This document shows, one piece after another, positions 25,578-34,683 of a stretch of DNA of 64,000 nt (its first letter is position 1; the number at the start of each line of letters is the position of its first letter). The notes below the pieces were generated by a model that saw only the letters and a program-made list of their open reading frames with translations, made no database searches and was not told the DNA's origin. Source of the stretch: Leifsonia poae (GTDB lineage: Bacteria > Actinomycetota > Actinomycetes > Actinomycetales > Microbacteriaceae). Position numbers and translations under genes: made by a program. The DNA is taken from the NCBI RefSeq assembly GCF_020009625.1, contig NZ_JAIHLP010000002.1, positions 372,001-436,000 of the forward strand, written 5' to 3'.

Positions 25578-28170
25578 CGAAGGGCCAGTCGGTCACGGCG
25601 ACCGCCACCTACACGGTCACCCAGGCGGACATCGACAGCGGAAAGCTGACGAACGCCGCGACCGCGACCGGTGCCTCCGCCGGCGGTGGAAACGCCACCG
25701 CGTCGGCAACAGTCACCGCGCCCCTCAACGGGTCGCCGGGCATCCAGCTGACGAAGACGGCCTCCGCGCCGACCTCGACCGCGGGCGAGCTGATCACCTT
25801 CACCCTGAAGGCCGCGAACACCGGCAACACGACCCTGCACGATGTCGCCGTCGCCGACCCCCTGGCGGGCTTGACGGTCACCAACACGGCGTGGCCGGGT
25901 GCCGCTGGGGTCCTCGCCCCTGGTCAGACGGTCACGGTCACCGCGACCTACACGACCACCCAGGCAGACGTGGATGGTGGATCGATCACGAACACGGCGA
26001 ACGCGACGGGTACCCCGCCGACCGGCGCCCCGGTCGCTGCCGCCGCTGCTGTCACCGTGTCGTTCGTCCAGCATCCGACGCTCACATTCGTGAAGACCGG
26101 ATCGGTCCCCGACCAGGCCGACGTCGAGATCGGTGACACGGTCACCTTCCACTTCGCGGTCACAAACACCGGGAACACCACCGAGAAGAACGTCACCATC
26201 ACCGATCCGATGACCGGGCTGTCTGCCGTGGGCTCGTTCGTGTGGCCCGGCGCCGCCGGAACCCTGCTTCCCGGCCAGACGATGACCGCTACCGCGACCT
26301 ACCAGGCGACAGCGGCCGACATCGACAACGGCTCCGTGCGCAACACGGCGACCGTGACGGCCACCGCCCCCGGCGGGAACCCGACGGCGATCGGCGATGT
26401 GACGGTGCCGCTGGTGGCCGACCCGGTCATCCACCTGGAGAAGTCGGGAACACTCGCCTCGGGCGGCACGCCGAAGGCCGGTGACGTCGTGGACTACACG
26501 TTCACCGTGAGCAACGGCGCGAGCCTCACCCTCACCGGAGTGAAGATCGTCGACGGGATGAGCGGGCTCAGCGCCATCAGCTTCGGCACGTGGCCGGGCG
26601 CCTCCGGCCAGCTCGCCGCCGGTGAGTCGGTCACGGCGACGGCCTCGTACACGCTCACCCAGGCCGACATCGACCGCGGCACTGTCCTGAACAGCGCGAC
26701 GGCGTCGGCCACGGGCGGCGGCAAGCCCGCCACCGGTGGCGCCTCCGCGACGGTCGACCTGACCCCGGCTCCGTCGGTGACCCTGACCAAGACGACGGCC
26801 TTCTCATCGAGCAGACCGACGGCGGGCACCACCGTGCCGTTCACCTTCACCGTCACCAACACCGGAAACGTGACGCTGAACGGGCTGGCGGTCGCCGACC
26901 ATCTCGCCGGTGCCGGTGCCGGTGCCGTCACCTTCGGCTCCTGGCCGACGACGACCGGCACTCTCGCTCCGGGCGAGACGGTCGCGGCGACAGCCGACTA
27001 CGCGCTCAGTCAGGCCGACATCGATGCCGGGTCGATCCTGAACACGGCGACCGTCAGTGGAACAGGCGCCCGCGGCGGCAGCGTGACGGCGGACGCCTCC
27101 AAGGGTGTGCCGCTCACGGCGGCACCGGCGATCTCGTTCGCGAAGACCGCCGTGCGGGGCGGAGGCGCCACACCGCAGGCCGGTGACGTCGTCACCTACA
27201 CTTTGACGGCCGGCAATACCGGAAACGTGACGATCACCGGCGTCACCTTCAGCGACACGATGGCCGGGCTCAGCGCGATCACCCCGACCTGGCCGGGCAC
27301 CGTGGGTACGCTCGCGCCCGGCGAGACCGCCACCGCAACGGCGACGTACACCCTTACTCAGGCCGACCTCGACAACGGCAGCGTCGTGAACGCGGCCTCC
27401 GTGTCCGGCAGCCCGGTGCGGGGGACGACCGTGGACGGCGACGACTCTGTGACCGTGCCGCTTGCGGCCGAGGGCGCGGTGACGCTGAAGAAGACGGGCG
27501 AGATCACCCAGCTGGTCGGGAAGCTCCCTGTGCCCGGCGACATCATCACCTACTCGTTCGAGGTGAAGAACACCGGGAACGTCACGGCCACCGCTGTGCA
27601 GATCGCCGACCCGCTTGCGGGTCTGAGCGCAGTCACCGTCGTCGGCTGGCCAGGCCTCCCGGGGGTGCTTGCGCCGGGGCAGTCGGTCACCGGGACGGCG
27701 ACGTATGCGGTGACGCAGGCGGACATCGACACCGGCAAGGTCGACAACACGGCCACGGTCACGGCGCAACCCGTCCGCGGCAGCGCGCTGAGCGTCGACA
27801 GCTCCGCGACGGTGACGCTGCCCGGGGAGGATGGACTCGTCCTCGTCAAAAGGGCGCAGCTGGTCGACCCCAACAAGGACGGGGTCGCGCAGCCCGGCGA
27901 GACGATCAAGTACACATTCACGATCACGAACACCGGTACCCGGACGATCGCCAAGGTCGACGTGGCCGACAAGATGGTCGCGATCACGGATGGGGGCGTC
28001 AGCCTCGCACCCGGTGAGACCGTGACGCTTCATGCAGTCGACTACCGCACGACGGTCGCCGACGGGGCCCGCGGAAAGATCGTGAACACCGCGTCGGCGA
28101 CCGGCGTCAATAGCGCCGGCGACCCGGTGACTTCGTCGGACTCGACGGCGACCGTGAAGGCCGACCCGCC
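25400..28170 (+). repeat. Array of about eight DUF11 repeats (about 345-bp period)
   Basis: Repeat units begin near 25405, 25750, 26083, 26430, 26780, 27130, 27480 and 27840. Phrases such as GLSA, WPG, LAPGE and TQADID recur in each, and the last unit is the most diverged. Similar nucleotide stretches make the array prone to recombination between units and to misassembly. Confidence 0.8.
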
Positions 28171-28321
28171 GGCGTCCAAGGCCGACCCCTCGTCCGGCCT
28201 CGCGAGCACCGGCAGCAGCGTCCCCGTCGTTCCGATCGTCATCGGCGCGTCCCTGCTCGTGCTCGGGCTGCTGTCGGCTCTCGTCGCGTTCCTCCTCCGC
28301 AGGCGACGGGCCATCCGCTAG
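25434..28321 (+). CDS. Giant DUF11-repeat surface protein, 3' part with LAXTG cell-wall anchor
   Basis: In the shifted frame, DUF11 repeats continue without interruption from about 25434; the first start codon usable in this frame alone is TTG at 25871. At least seven repeats of about 115 residues follow, each beginning with a L-x-K-T/S segment and containing Y-T-x-T-NTGN, WPG, L-x-PGE/Q-T and Q-A-D-I-D-x-G-x-x-x-N-T-A. The end is LASTGSS, a hydrophobic helix and RRRR, a LAXTG signal of the type used by class E sortases. The product would be attached to peptidoglycan and could act in adhesion. Confidence 0.75.
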
Positions 28322-28353
28322 CCGCGCGGGTGACCTCGCCGAACCGACCCGCG

Positions 28354-28388
28354 ACGGGCGGTGACCTCACAATGCGGTCACCGCCCGT
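28354..28388 (+). terminator. Strong hairpin terminator after the surface-protein gene
   Basis: ACGGGCGGTGACC (28354-28366) and GGTCACCGCCCGT (28376-28388) form a perfect 13-bp stem with a 9-nt loop, 33 bases after the stop codon. There is no T-tract, which is common for terminators in high-GC actinobacteria. Confidence 0.7.
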
Positions 28389-28409
28389 GGTCCGTTCAGG
28401 TGGAGAAGG

Positions 28410-28415
28410 TATACT
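28410..28415 (+). promoter_or_regulatory. -10 box TATACT of the FBP leader transcript
   Basis: TATACT is a consensus-like -10 hexamer in GC-rich sequence. Six bases downstream lies a GTG (28422), so transcription is expected to start at or next to that codon. No convincing -35 element is seen. Confidence 0.55.
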
Positions 28416-28421
28416 CGCGCT

Positions 28422-28502
28422 GTGTTCTCCTCATCCTCCGTCCCCGTTGCCCCTGCCGGGCGTTCGGAGGTCGTCGGCGTCGTCAACGCCGGCCTGAGAT
28501 AG
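28422..28502 (+). CDS. Candidate leaderless leader peptide (26 residues) ahead of the EF-G-binding protein gene
   Basis: GTG 28422 opens a 27-codon frame ending with TAG at 28500-28502. The peptide starts VFSSSSVPVAPAG and ends VVNAGLR. Third codon positions are about 80% G or C, as expected for coding DNA here. Its GTG lies at the predicted transcription start, so it could be read without a ribosome-binding site. The stop codon is followed within two bases by a sequence complementary to the ribosome-binding site of the downstream FBP gene. That layout suggests a regulatory leader; expression is not proven. Confidence 0.45.
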   Translation: MFSSSSVPVAPAGRSEVVGVVNAGLR

Positions 28503-28503
28503 C

Positions 28504-28629
28504 GTCACCGCTCTCGACATCCGGCTCACCCCGCAGGGGAGAGCCGGGCGGCATCCGCCGCGACGATTCTTTGCGTCCGGGCAGCGCCCGTCGACGCCTG
28601 TGCGGCCTTCCGGCCGACCGAGAGGTGAC
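28504..28629 (+). promoter_or_regulatory. Structured leader with a candidate RBS-sequestering helix
   Basis: GTCACC-GC-TCTCG (28504-28516) can pair with CGAGA-GGTGAC (28619-28629), burying the Shine-Dalgarno region GAGAGGTG of the FBP gene. Six plus five base pairs form, interrupted by a 2-nt bulge. Between the arms is a hairpin with arms CCGGCTCACCCC and GGGGAGAGCCGG (28521-28547, one A-A mismatch, 3-nt loop). A ribosome resting at the leader-peptide stop would cover the upstream arm and free the ribosome-binding site. This is the geometry of translational attenuation. Confidence 0.45.
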
Positions 28630-28636
28630 CCATCCC

Positions 28637-29134
28637 ATGATTTCCCTGACCGAACCCCTGATCCGTTCCTCCTTCGTCAACGCCTCCCGCAAGGAGGTCT
28701 CCGACATGTCGCTCCCGCTCGATTTCGCCGAGGTCGACTGGACTGCACACGACTACTTCGGGTGGCGCGACCGCAAGATCGCGCGACGCGGCTACGTCGT
28801 CGTCGAGCTCGACGACGCACCCGTCGGCATCCTGCTGCGCCAGGCGGAGGCGAAGTCACTGGCGCGCCCGCAGTGCTCCTGGTGTCAGGATGTGAACCTC
28901 AGCAACGAGGTGGTGTTCTACAGTGCACGGCGTGCCGGCCCGGCCGGCCGCAACGGCGACACCGTCGGTACGCTCGTCTGCGCGCAGTTCGGATGCTCCG
29001 CGAACGCACGGAAGCGTCCTCCGGTGGCCTACATCGGCTTCGATGTCGATGCGGCCCGTGCCGAGCGGATGGCCGTGCTGCGCGAGCGCGCCCGGAGTTT
29101 CGCTCGCTCGGTGCTGCACGGCACCGGGGCGTGA
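28637..29134 (+). CDS. FBP-domain protein (elongation factor G-binding, FusB-like zinc finger)
   Basis: 165 residues. It opens with LTEPLIRSSFVNASRKEV and continues FAEVDWTAHDYFGWRDRK, typical of the FBP family. The C-terminal treble-clef zinc finger has Cys pairs at CSWC and in VCAQFGC. In Firmicutes the related FusB/FBP proteins bind EF-G, help it leave stalled ribosomes and confer fusidic-acid resistance; the same role here is inferred. ATG 28637 is preceded by GAGAGGTG. A long leader with a candidate leader peptide lies upstream. Confidence 0.85.
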   Translation: MISLTEPLIRSSFVNASRKEVSDMSLPLDFAEVDWTAHDYFGWRDRKIARRGYVVVELDDAPVGILLRQAEAKSLARPQCSWCQDVNLSNEVVFYSARRAGPAGRNGDTVGTLVCAQFGCSANARKRPPVAYIGFDVDAARAERMAVLRERARSFARSVLHGTGA

Positions 29135-29202
29135 CGCCCGGCCCGGACCGGCGTCCGGCCGCACCGGCACGCTAGGCTCTCTGACATCGAGAAGGGGCCC
29201 GA

Positions 29203-29604
29203 GTGAACGCTGCGGCCAGACGACCGGTCCGGGTCACATTCATCGCGGTCCTGACCTGGATCCAGGCGCTGTTCGACCTCATCGGCGGCATCGCGCTGCT
29301 GGTGCTCCAGAACGAGCCGGAGCTGCGCCTCCAGCTGGGCGGGCAGACCGGAGTGATCGTGACCGGGATCGTCCTCATCGCGCTGGGGCTCATCACGTTC
29401 GCGATCGCGCGCGGGCTGCTCCGCGGAAGTCGTACAGCCCGCGCGATCGTCACGATCGTGCAATTGCTGGCCATCGCTTCCTCGATGTACGCCGCCGCGC
29501 TGCTGCCGTCGCAGCTGCTCAGCGCTGTGATCAGCTCCGTGATCTCGCTGATCGTGATCGTCATGCTGTGGTCCGGCCGGGCGGGCGAGTTCTTCCGCGA
29601 CTGA
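29203..29604 (+). CDS. Small four-helix membrane protein
   Basis: 133 residues with about four TM helices (near 12-33, 47-68, 75-97 and 103-125) and a short basic N-terminus. No catalytic motif is visible and I do not recognise a family beyond generic DUF-type actinobacterial membrane proteins. GTG 29203 follows a GAAGGGG stretch. It converges on a Nudix gene with a 9-base gap. Confidence 0.7.
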   Translation: MNAAARRPVRVTFIAVLTWIQALFDLIGGIALLVLQNEPELRLQLGGQTGVIVTGIVLIALGLITFAIARGLLRGSRTARAIVTIVQLLAIASSMYAAALLPSQLLSAVISSVISLIVIVMLWSGRAGEFFRD

Positions 29605-29613
29605 TGCCGTCGG

Positions 29614-30096
29614 TCACTGGTCCGTTCGGCGCTGCTGCTCGGCCAGAGCGTCGAGCAGGGGACGCTGACCTTTCGTGAGCTTCGATCGCGCCTGATCGAG
29701 CGGGAACCACCGGGCGTCGTCGATCTCCGGGAAGTCCTGCACCGCGCCGGAATGCGGAGGCCATTCCAGCGAGAACGTGTTGCTCCGCACGTCCGGCGGG
29801 TCGAACGCCGCTTCAGCGGCGAACACCGTGAGGGATTTACCCGACGAGAGCCTGAACTCCCCGAGAAGACGGTAGTCGGCCTCCGGTGCGGGAGTGCCGA
29901 CCTCCTCGCCGAACTCGCGTCGCGCGGCGGCGAACTCGTCTTCCGTGTCTTCTATGAGACCTTTCGGAATCGACCAGGCGCCATCATCCTTACGCTCCCA
30001 GAACGGGCCACCCATGTGGGCGATCCACACCTCCAGGGCCGGGGTGCGTCGGTACAGCAGAAGGCCAGCGCTTCTCACCGCGGGCATCGGACGCAA
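29614..30096 (-). CDS. Nudix hydrolase
   Basis: 160 residues. The Nudix box is GLIEDTEDEFAAARREFGEEVG, seen at about 46-67 with the REFGEE metal-binding core. The preceding GAWSIPKG and the N-terminal SAGLLLYRR resemble MutT-like enzymes that hydrolyse nucleoside diphosphate derivatives such as oxidised dNTPs or Ap4A. Substrate unknown. ATG at 30096 or 30087. Confidence 0.85.
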   Translation of the reverse strand: MRPMPAVRSAGLLLYRRTPALEVWIAHMGGPFWERKDDGAWSIPKGLIEDTEDEFAAARREFGEEVGTPAPEADYRLLGEFRLSSGKSLTVFAAEAAFDPPDVRSNTFSLEWPPHSGAVQDFPEIDDARWFPLDQARSKLTKGQRPLLDALAEQQRRTDQ

Positions 30097-30204
30097 CGCT
30101 CGTCCCAGATCATGGCTTCACCCTAGGCCGGCAGCGACTGCTGTGGCCGAAAGACGCCGTAACCGCGGTCGGACCGTGTCACCGACGCGACTAACGTGGG
30201 AAGG

Positions 30205-30663
30205 GTGAACTCCGGCGATGCGTGGGTCGAGGGCCCGAACGGCGAACGATTCTGGGGCAGGTTCGGCGCGGCCGGGCTCCTGGTGCACGACCGCCTACGC
30301 GGCATCCTGCTGCAGCATCGCGCGGATTGGAGCCATTTCGGGGGCACCTGGGGGCTTCCCGGTGGTGCACGGCACGAGGGCGAGTCCGCTGTGGACGGGG
30401 CTCTGCGCGAAGCCAATGAAGAAGCAGCCGTGCCCGCCGACGCGGTGGAGGTGCTTTTCACCAGTGTCCTCGACCTCGGATTCTGGTCGTACACGACGGT
30501 GGTCGTGGAGGCGGTTCGGCCGTTCGCAGAGCGGATGGCCGACGTCGAGAGCATCGAGTTGCGCTGGGTGCCCGTCGCCGATGTGACCGCGCTTCCCCTG
30601 CATCCTGGTTTCGCCGATTCCTGGCCCGAACTCCGGGCCCGGCTGGTCGCATTGGCCGAATAG
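30205..30663 (+). CDS. Nudix hydrolase
   Basis: 152 residues. The Nudix box is GGARHEGESAVDGALREANEEA, with GTWGLPGGAR just before it, the form of MutT/ADP-ribose-type hydrolases. GTG 30205 lies seven bases after TAACGT (30192-30197), a leaderless layout; a GTG at 30196 is in frame but overlaps that -10 box. It is divergent from the other Nudix gene and not closely similar to it outside the box. Confidence 0.85.
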   Translation: MNSGDAWVEGPNGERFWGRFGAAGLLVHDRLRGILLQHRADWSHFGGTWGLPGGARHEGESAVDGALREANEEAAVPADAVEVLFTSVLDLGFWSYTTVVVEAVRPFAERMADVESIELRWVPVADVTALPLHPGFADSWPELRARLVALAE

Positions 30664-30711
30664 GGACGGGCAGCGCGCGGGGATGTCGTCCGCTTGACCG
30701 AGAATGGAAGC

Positions 30712-32385
30712 GTGCACATCGTTCTCGACCGTTCCGGAGCGACGGTCGGCGCGATCCGCTTGGACGACGCGGGAGCGGTCATCGACGAGCGCACCATCCC
30801 GGCCGACGATCTGGTCGACTTCGTGCGCACCGCCGAGGCGGAGTCGCCCCGCTGGGTCTGGAACGACACGCGAGCCTGGTACCCGCGGCTACTCGCTGCC
30901 GGTGTGCGGGTGTCGCGGTGCGTCGACCTGCAGCTGAGCCATCGCATCGTGCGGATGTCGACGCTCACGGCCGAATCGGATCTGGCTCGGGCCCTCCCCG
31001 GCCCCTGGGACACCGCTCCCGAACTCGACGAGGAGCCCGAGCGCCGGCACACCGCACTATTCGAGTTCGAGGTCGACGGTGCGGAGGCGCACGCGTCCCC
31101 GCTCGACGAGTTCCGCGCCCAGAGCAACGCTGTCGCGGCGTGTGCGGAGCCCGGCCGCATCCGGTTGCTGCTCGCGGCGGAATCGGCCGGCGCGCTCATC
31201 GCGTCGGAGATGCGGTTCGCGGGACTCCCGTACAGCGTTGCACGTCATGACGCCCTCCTGACCGGTCTTCTCGGTCCCCGACCGCTCGCCGGTGCTCGAC
31301 CAGCAGCGCTGGAGCAACTTCTCCTGGAGATCCGGGACGCCCTGGAGAGCCCGACCCTCAACCCGGACAGCCCTCCCGAGCTCCTCCGCGCCCTCCAACG
31401 AGTGGGACTGATGGCCACCTCCACCCGCTCGTGGGAGCTGCGTGAGCTCGAGCACACCGTGATCGAGCCGCTTCTGCAATACAAGAAGCTCTCCCGACTG
31501 CTCACGGCGAACGGCTGGGCCTGGCTCGACGCCTGGATCGTCGACGGACGATTCCGCCCCGACTACGTCCCCGGCGGCGTGGTCACCGGGCGCTGGGCGA
31601 CCCGCGGCGGCGGCGCGCTGCAGCTTCCGCGGCACGTGCGGGGAGCGGTCGTCGCCGACCCGGGCTGGAAGCTGGTCGTGGCGGATGCGGCACAGTTGGA
31701 GCCGCGCATCCTCACCGGGCTGTCCGGCGACACCGCCATGGCCGAGGCCGGGCGCGGAAAGGACCTGTACGAGGGCATCGTGGCCTCGGGAGCGGTCGAC
31801 GAGCGGGCACACGCCAAGGTGGCGATGCTGGGGGCCATGTACGGCGCGACCACGGGGGAGAGCGGCCGGCTGCTGCCCCGGCTGACGCGCGCCTTCCCGC
31901 GCGCCGTGCGTCTTGTCGAGGAGGCGGCCCGAGCCGGGGAGCGGGGTGAGATCGTCACCTCGCGTCTCGGCCGCAGTTCGCCGAAACCCGGGCCGTCGTG
32001 GCTGGCGGCCCAGTCGGTGGCGTCGGGCGCGGAATCGACCGATGCCGACGAGCGTCGTGCGCGCAGCCAGGCACGCGATTGGGGCCGGTTCACCCGCAAC
32101 TTCGTCGTGCAGGCGAGTGCAGCGGAGTGGGCACTGTGCTGGATGGCGGGGCTGCGGAACAGACTCACCGAGCTCGCGCCTTCCGCCCGCATCGGGGAGG
32201 GGCCGCACCTGGTCTACTTCCTGCACGACGAGGTCATCGTGCACGCTCCGGCCTCGCTCGCCGAGCGCACCGCAGAAGCCGTCGTCGACTCGGCGGCCGA
32301 GGCCGGTCGGCTGCTCTTCGGCGGGTTCCCCGTGGAGTTTCCGGTGACGGCCGCCGTCGTCGACGACTACGCCCAGGCGAAATGA
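30712..32385 (+). CDS. DNA polymerase I-like protein (bifunctional 3'-5' exonuclease/polymerase family)
   Basis: 557 residues. The N-terminal 230 residues resemble a degenerate exonuclease domain beginning VHIVLDRSGA. The C-terminal part is a family-A polymerase: DYVPGGVVTGRWATRGGGALQLPR (motif A region upstream), VVADAAQLEPRIL with the metal-binding Asp, an AKVAMLGAMYGAT O-helix-like segment and FLHDEVIVHAP containing the HDE motif C. The O-helix motif is shortened relative to PolA. This is a second PolA-like protein of actinobacteria; its cellular role is not settled. GTG 30712 follows GAGAAT by six bases; a TTG at 30694 is possible. Confidence 0.82.
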   Translation: MHIVLDRSGATVGAIRLDDAGAVIDERTIPADDLVDFVRTAEAESPRWVWNDTRAWYPRLLAAGVRVSRCVDLQLSHRIVRMSTLTAESDLARALPGPWDTAPELDEEPERRHTALFEFEVDGAEAHASPLDEFRAQSNAVAACAEPGRIRLLLAAESAGALIASEMRFAGLPYSVARHDALLTGLLGPRPLAGARPAALEQLLLEIRDALESPTLNPDSPPELLRALQRVGLMATSTRSWELRELEHTVIEPLLQYKKLSRLLTANGWAWLDAWIVDGRFRPDYVPGGVVTGRWATRGGGALQLPRHVRGAVVADPGWKLVVADAAQLEPRILTGLSGDTAMAEAGRGKDLYEGIVASGAVDERAHAKVAMLGAMYGATTGESGRLLPRLTRAFPRAVRLVEEAARAGERGEIVTSRLGRSSPKPGPSWLAAQSVASGAESTDADERRARSQARDWGRFTRNFVVQASAAEWALCWMAGLRNRLTELAPSARIGEGPHLVYFLHDEVIVHAPASLAERTAEAVVDSAAEAGRLLFGGFPVEFPVTAAVVDDYAQAK

Positions 32386-32450
32386 CCCGGCACGGCATAA
32401 ACCTGTGTCGGTGTTGGTTGTCTTGCACGAACTGACCGAGGATGGAGACC

Positions 32451-33299
32451 ATGACCGACACCGCCCCCGCCCCCACCGATCCCCGCGAGATTCTGGCGAG
32501 ATACCGCCAGCGCCGCGAACAGGCCGTCACCGCACCGAAAGGCAACTTGGCGCTTGTGAACACGCAGTGGATCACGGGCGACCCGGCAGCGCCGGCGCAG
32601 CAGATCTGGGGTGTTCCGGGCCTGTGGTCGCCGCTCCCGGCCGGTCAGTCCGGACTGAAGGTGACGGCTGCCGCGGCAGACGGGATCGTGGTCGACGGGC
32701 AGCCCGTCGACGGCGAGGCGATCGTGCGAGGCAAAGACGACCCGGAACCGAGCGAGATCCGGTTCGCCGATGGCGTGACCGGTTTCGTCATCGCGAGCGA
32801 AGAGGGCGAGTACGCGCTGCGGGTCTGGGATGCGAACTCCGAAGCGATCCAGGAGTTCGGCTCCATCGACGCGTTCGATTTCAACCCCGAGTGGATCATC
32901 CAGGCCGCCTTCACCCCCATCGATGGCGGCAAGACGGTCGGTTTCGAGCATCTGAAAGACGAGGGAAAGACCCGCGACATGGTCGTTCCGGGCGAGATCA
33001 CCTTCACGAAAGACGGTCTCGAGTACAACCTCGCCGCGTTCAAGTCGGGCCGGGCGCTGCAATTGGTGTTCGCTGACGCCACCAACGGCGACTCCACCTA
33101 CTCGGTGGGTCGCTTCCTCTTCGTGGCGCCGAACCCCGACGGCACGGTCACGCTCGACTTCAACCTCGCCGTGCTGCCGCCCTGCGCGTTCAGTTACAAC
33201 TTCAACTGCCCGCTCCCGCCGAAGCAGAACCGTTTCAGCGTGCCGATCGAGGCGGGGGAGAAGAACGTCCTGAACAAGGCCGGCGAGCTGCTGCACTAG
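32451..33299 (+). CDS. DUF1684 family protein
   Basis: 282 residues. Matches the DUF1684 pattern: GLWSPLPAG, an internal beta-rich region, then FADATNGDSTYSVGRFLFV, LDFNLAVLPPCAFSYNFNCPLPP and NRFSVPIEAGE. Biochemical function is unknown; homologues are cytoplasmic and widespread in bacteria. No signal peptide is present. ATG 32451 is chosen because GGAG lies six bases upstream; ATG 32442 overlaps that ribosome-binding site. The gene converges on padR with a 4-base overlap. Confidence 0.85.
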   Translation: MTDTAPAPTDPREILARYRQRREQAVTAPKGNLALVNTQWITGDPAAPAQQIWGVPGLWSPLPAGQSGLKVTAAAADGIVVDGQPVDGEAIVRGKDDPEPSEIRFADGVTGFVIASEEGEYALRVWDANSEAIQEFGSIDAFDFNPEWIIQAAFTPIDGGKTVGFEHLKDEGKTRDMVVPGEITFTKDGLEYNLAAFKSGRALQLVFADATNGDSTYSVGRFLFVAPNPDGTVTLDFNLAVLPPCAFSYNFNCPLPPKQNRFSVPIEAGEKNVLNKAGELLH

Positions 33300-33865
33300 G
33301 TTTCGTCGCGCACGGCCGGACGGCGTCCCCGGCGGGGCCGCTCGAGCAGCCGATGCTGCAGCAGTGCGTCGGGATGCGCGATAAGGGCGGCCGTCACCTC
33401 GTCGATCCATTCCAGTGCGGCGCGGGCTCCGAGTTCGGCCGCACGGTTTGCCGCGAGTGCCGCCCGCGAGTCGGCGTCGTGGCTCAGTTCGCGGATCGCC
33501 TCCGTGAAAGAAGCCCGGTAGTCGGCGAGCACAGCGAGCACATCCGTGTCGGGGAGCGAGGCCGCGATCAGCACGCGGTCTTGCAACTCGTCCCAATCGG
33601 GGCGCGCATCCCTCGGACCGCGGGTCAGCCAGGCGCGGGCTCGGTCGGCGCCTGGCGAGGTGAGGGAGTAGAGCGGCAGGCCGTCCTCGGTCGCACCGGC
33701 CGATTCGACCAGTCCTTGGTCGACCATCCGGTCGAGCGTCGAATAGACCTGGCCCGCGTTCAGCGATCGGCGGTGCGCCGCCCGGGCGAGGAAGTCGCTC
33801 TGCAACTGCGAGCCGTAGGCGGGCCCGAGAGTGAGAAGCGCCAGAAAGCCGTTCTGAACCGACAT
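33296..33865 (-). CDS. PadR-family transcriptional regulator
   Basis: 189 residues. The N-terminal winged helix (NGFLALLTLGPAYGSQLQSDF, then LNAGQVYSTLDRMVDQGLVES) is typical of PadR, followed by a helical C-terminal dimerisation part (VirR-like). ATG 33865 is preferred over an earlier in-frame start at 33898: it lies seven bases after TAGCAT and inside a palindrome, so the transcript is probably leaderless and autorepressed. The inducer is unknown. Confidence 0.85.
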   Translation of the reverse strand: MSVQNGFLALLTLGPAYGSQLQSDFLARAAHRRSLNAGQVYSTLDRMVDQGLVESAGATEDGLPLYSLTSPGADRARAWLTRGPRDARPDWDELQDRVLIAASLPDTDVLAVLADYRASFTEAIRELSHDADSRAALAANRAAELGARAALEWIDEVTAALIAHPDALLQHRLLERPRRGRRPAVRDET

Positions 33866-33878
33866 ACTCAGTATGCTA
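33863..33878 (-). promoter_or_regulatory. padR promoter with operator palindrome over the start codon
   Basis: CATACT-C-AGTATG (33863-33875) is a perfect inverted repeat with a one-base centre. It covers the padR start codon and part of the -10 box TAGCAT (33873-33878, - strand). PadR operators are short AT-rich inverted repeats with ATAC/GTAT arms, so the site fits autoregulation. Confidence 0.55.
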
Positions 33879-33924
33879 TTCCTCCGCCGGCGCGACACGC
33901 CTCGTGAACCGCCGAATCACAATC

Positions 33925-33954
33925 TTGTAACTTCGCGGGGTTCTAGGGCATAAT
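33925..33954 (+). promoter_or_regulatory. Promoter of the DUF3145 gene
   Basis: TTGTAA (33925-33930) and CATAAT (33949-33954) are separated by 18 bases, close to the housekeeping sigma-factor consensus and in a locally AT-rich stretch. Transcription would start near 33961, leaving a leader of about 95 bases before ATG 34057. Confidence 0.55.
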
Positions 33955-34056
33955 TCAAATCGTCGGCCGATGTGCCGATCCAATTTCATACCGTGCCCGT
34001 GGTTTTCATCTCGATTGGTCGTTGGGGAAGACGTACCGAATCGAATGGAGGAAACC

Positions 34057-34560
34057 ATGGCAGCACACGCAGCTCGGGGAGTGCTCTACGTGCACTCCTC
34101 ACCTGGCGCGCTCTGCCCCCACATCGAGTGGGCGGCGGGCCGCGCGATCGGTCGTGCCGTGAACTTCAGCTGGGAGGCACAGCCGGTGCTGAAGGGCGCC
34201 CAGCGCTCCGAATACTTCTGGGAGGGTCCGCAGGGGACCGGTGCCTCGATCGCCTCTGCCCTCCGCGGCTGGGAGCACCTGCGGTTCGAGGTGACGGAAG
34301 ACGCCGGCCTCGGAACCGACGGGGGCCGATGGATGCACACGCCCGACCTCGGAATCTTCTTCGCCCAGACCGACACCGCCGGCAACATGGTCGTCCCCGA
34401 AGACCGGGTGCGCTACGCGATGGAGATCGCCGGAGCGAACGCTGTCGAGCTGCACCGCGAACTGCGTCTGGCGCTCGGCCAGGCGTGGGACGATGAGCTC
34501 GAGCCGTTCCGGCACGCGAGCGACGTCAACTCGGTGGTGTGGTTGCACAAGGTCGGCTGA
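34057..34560 (+). CDS. DUF3145 family protein
   Basis: 167 residues. Matches the actinobacterial DUF3145 family: RGVLYVHSSPGALCPHIEWA at the start, FWEGPQGTGASIASALRGW, HLRFEVTEDAGLG and VVPEDRVRYAM. The family is almost confined to actinobacteria and has no known function. Cytoplasmic, no membrane segment. ATG 34057 is preceded by GGAGGAAACC, an excellent ribosome-binding site. Confidence 0.88.
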   Translation: MAAHAARGVLYVHSSPGALCPHIEWAAGRAIGRAVNFSWEAQPVLKGAQRSEYFWEGPQGTGASIASALRGWEHLRFEVTEDAGLGTDGGRWMHTPDLGIFFAQTDTAGNMVVPEDRVRYAMEIAGANAVELHRELRLALGQAWDDELEPFRHASDVNSVVWLHKVG

Positions 34561-34625
34561 GCCGCCCCGACACTCCCGCGGCGGGCAGGATCAGGCATCA
34601 CGCGCTGCCGCCCGCACGCGGTGAA

Positions 34626-34667
34626 ACGAGAAGACCCCGACCGGGGAACCGGTCGGGGTCTTCTCGT
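34626..34667. terminator. Bidirectional terminator between DUF3145 and fabF
   Basis: A 17-bp perfect stem, ACGAGAAGACCCCGACC (34626-34642) with GGTCGGGGTCTTCTCGT (34651-34667), and an 8-nt loop. It lies between two convergent genes and can serve both strands. Confidence 0.85.
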
Positions 34668-34683
34668 CGTTGTCGTCGAACGA

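Noticed and set aside
25400..28170. Regular repeats considered as a CRISPR array
   Set aside because: The period is about 345 bp, units are diverged and in frame, and they encode DUF11 protein repeats.
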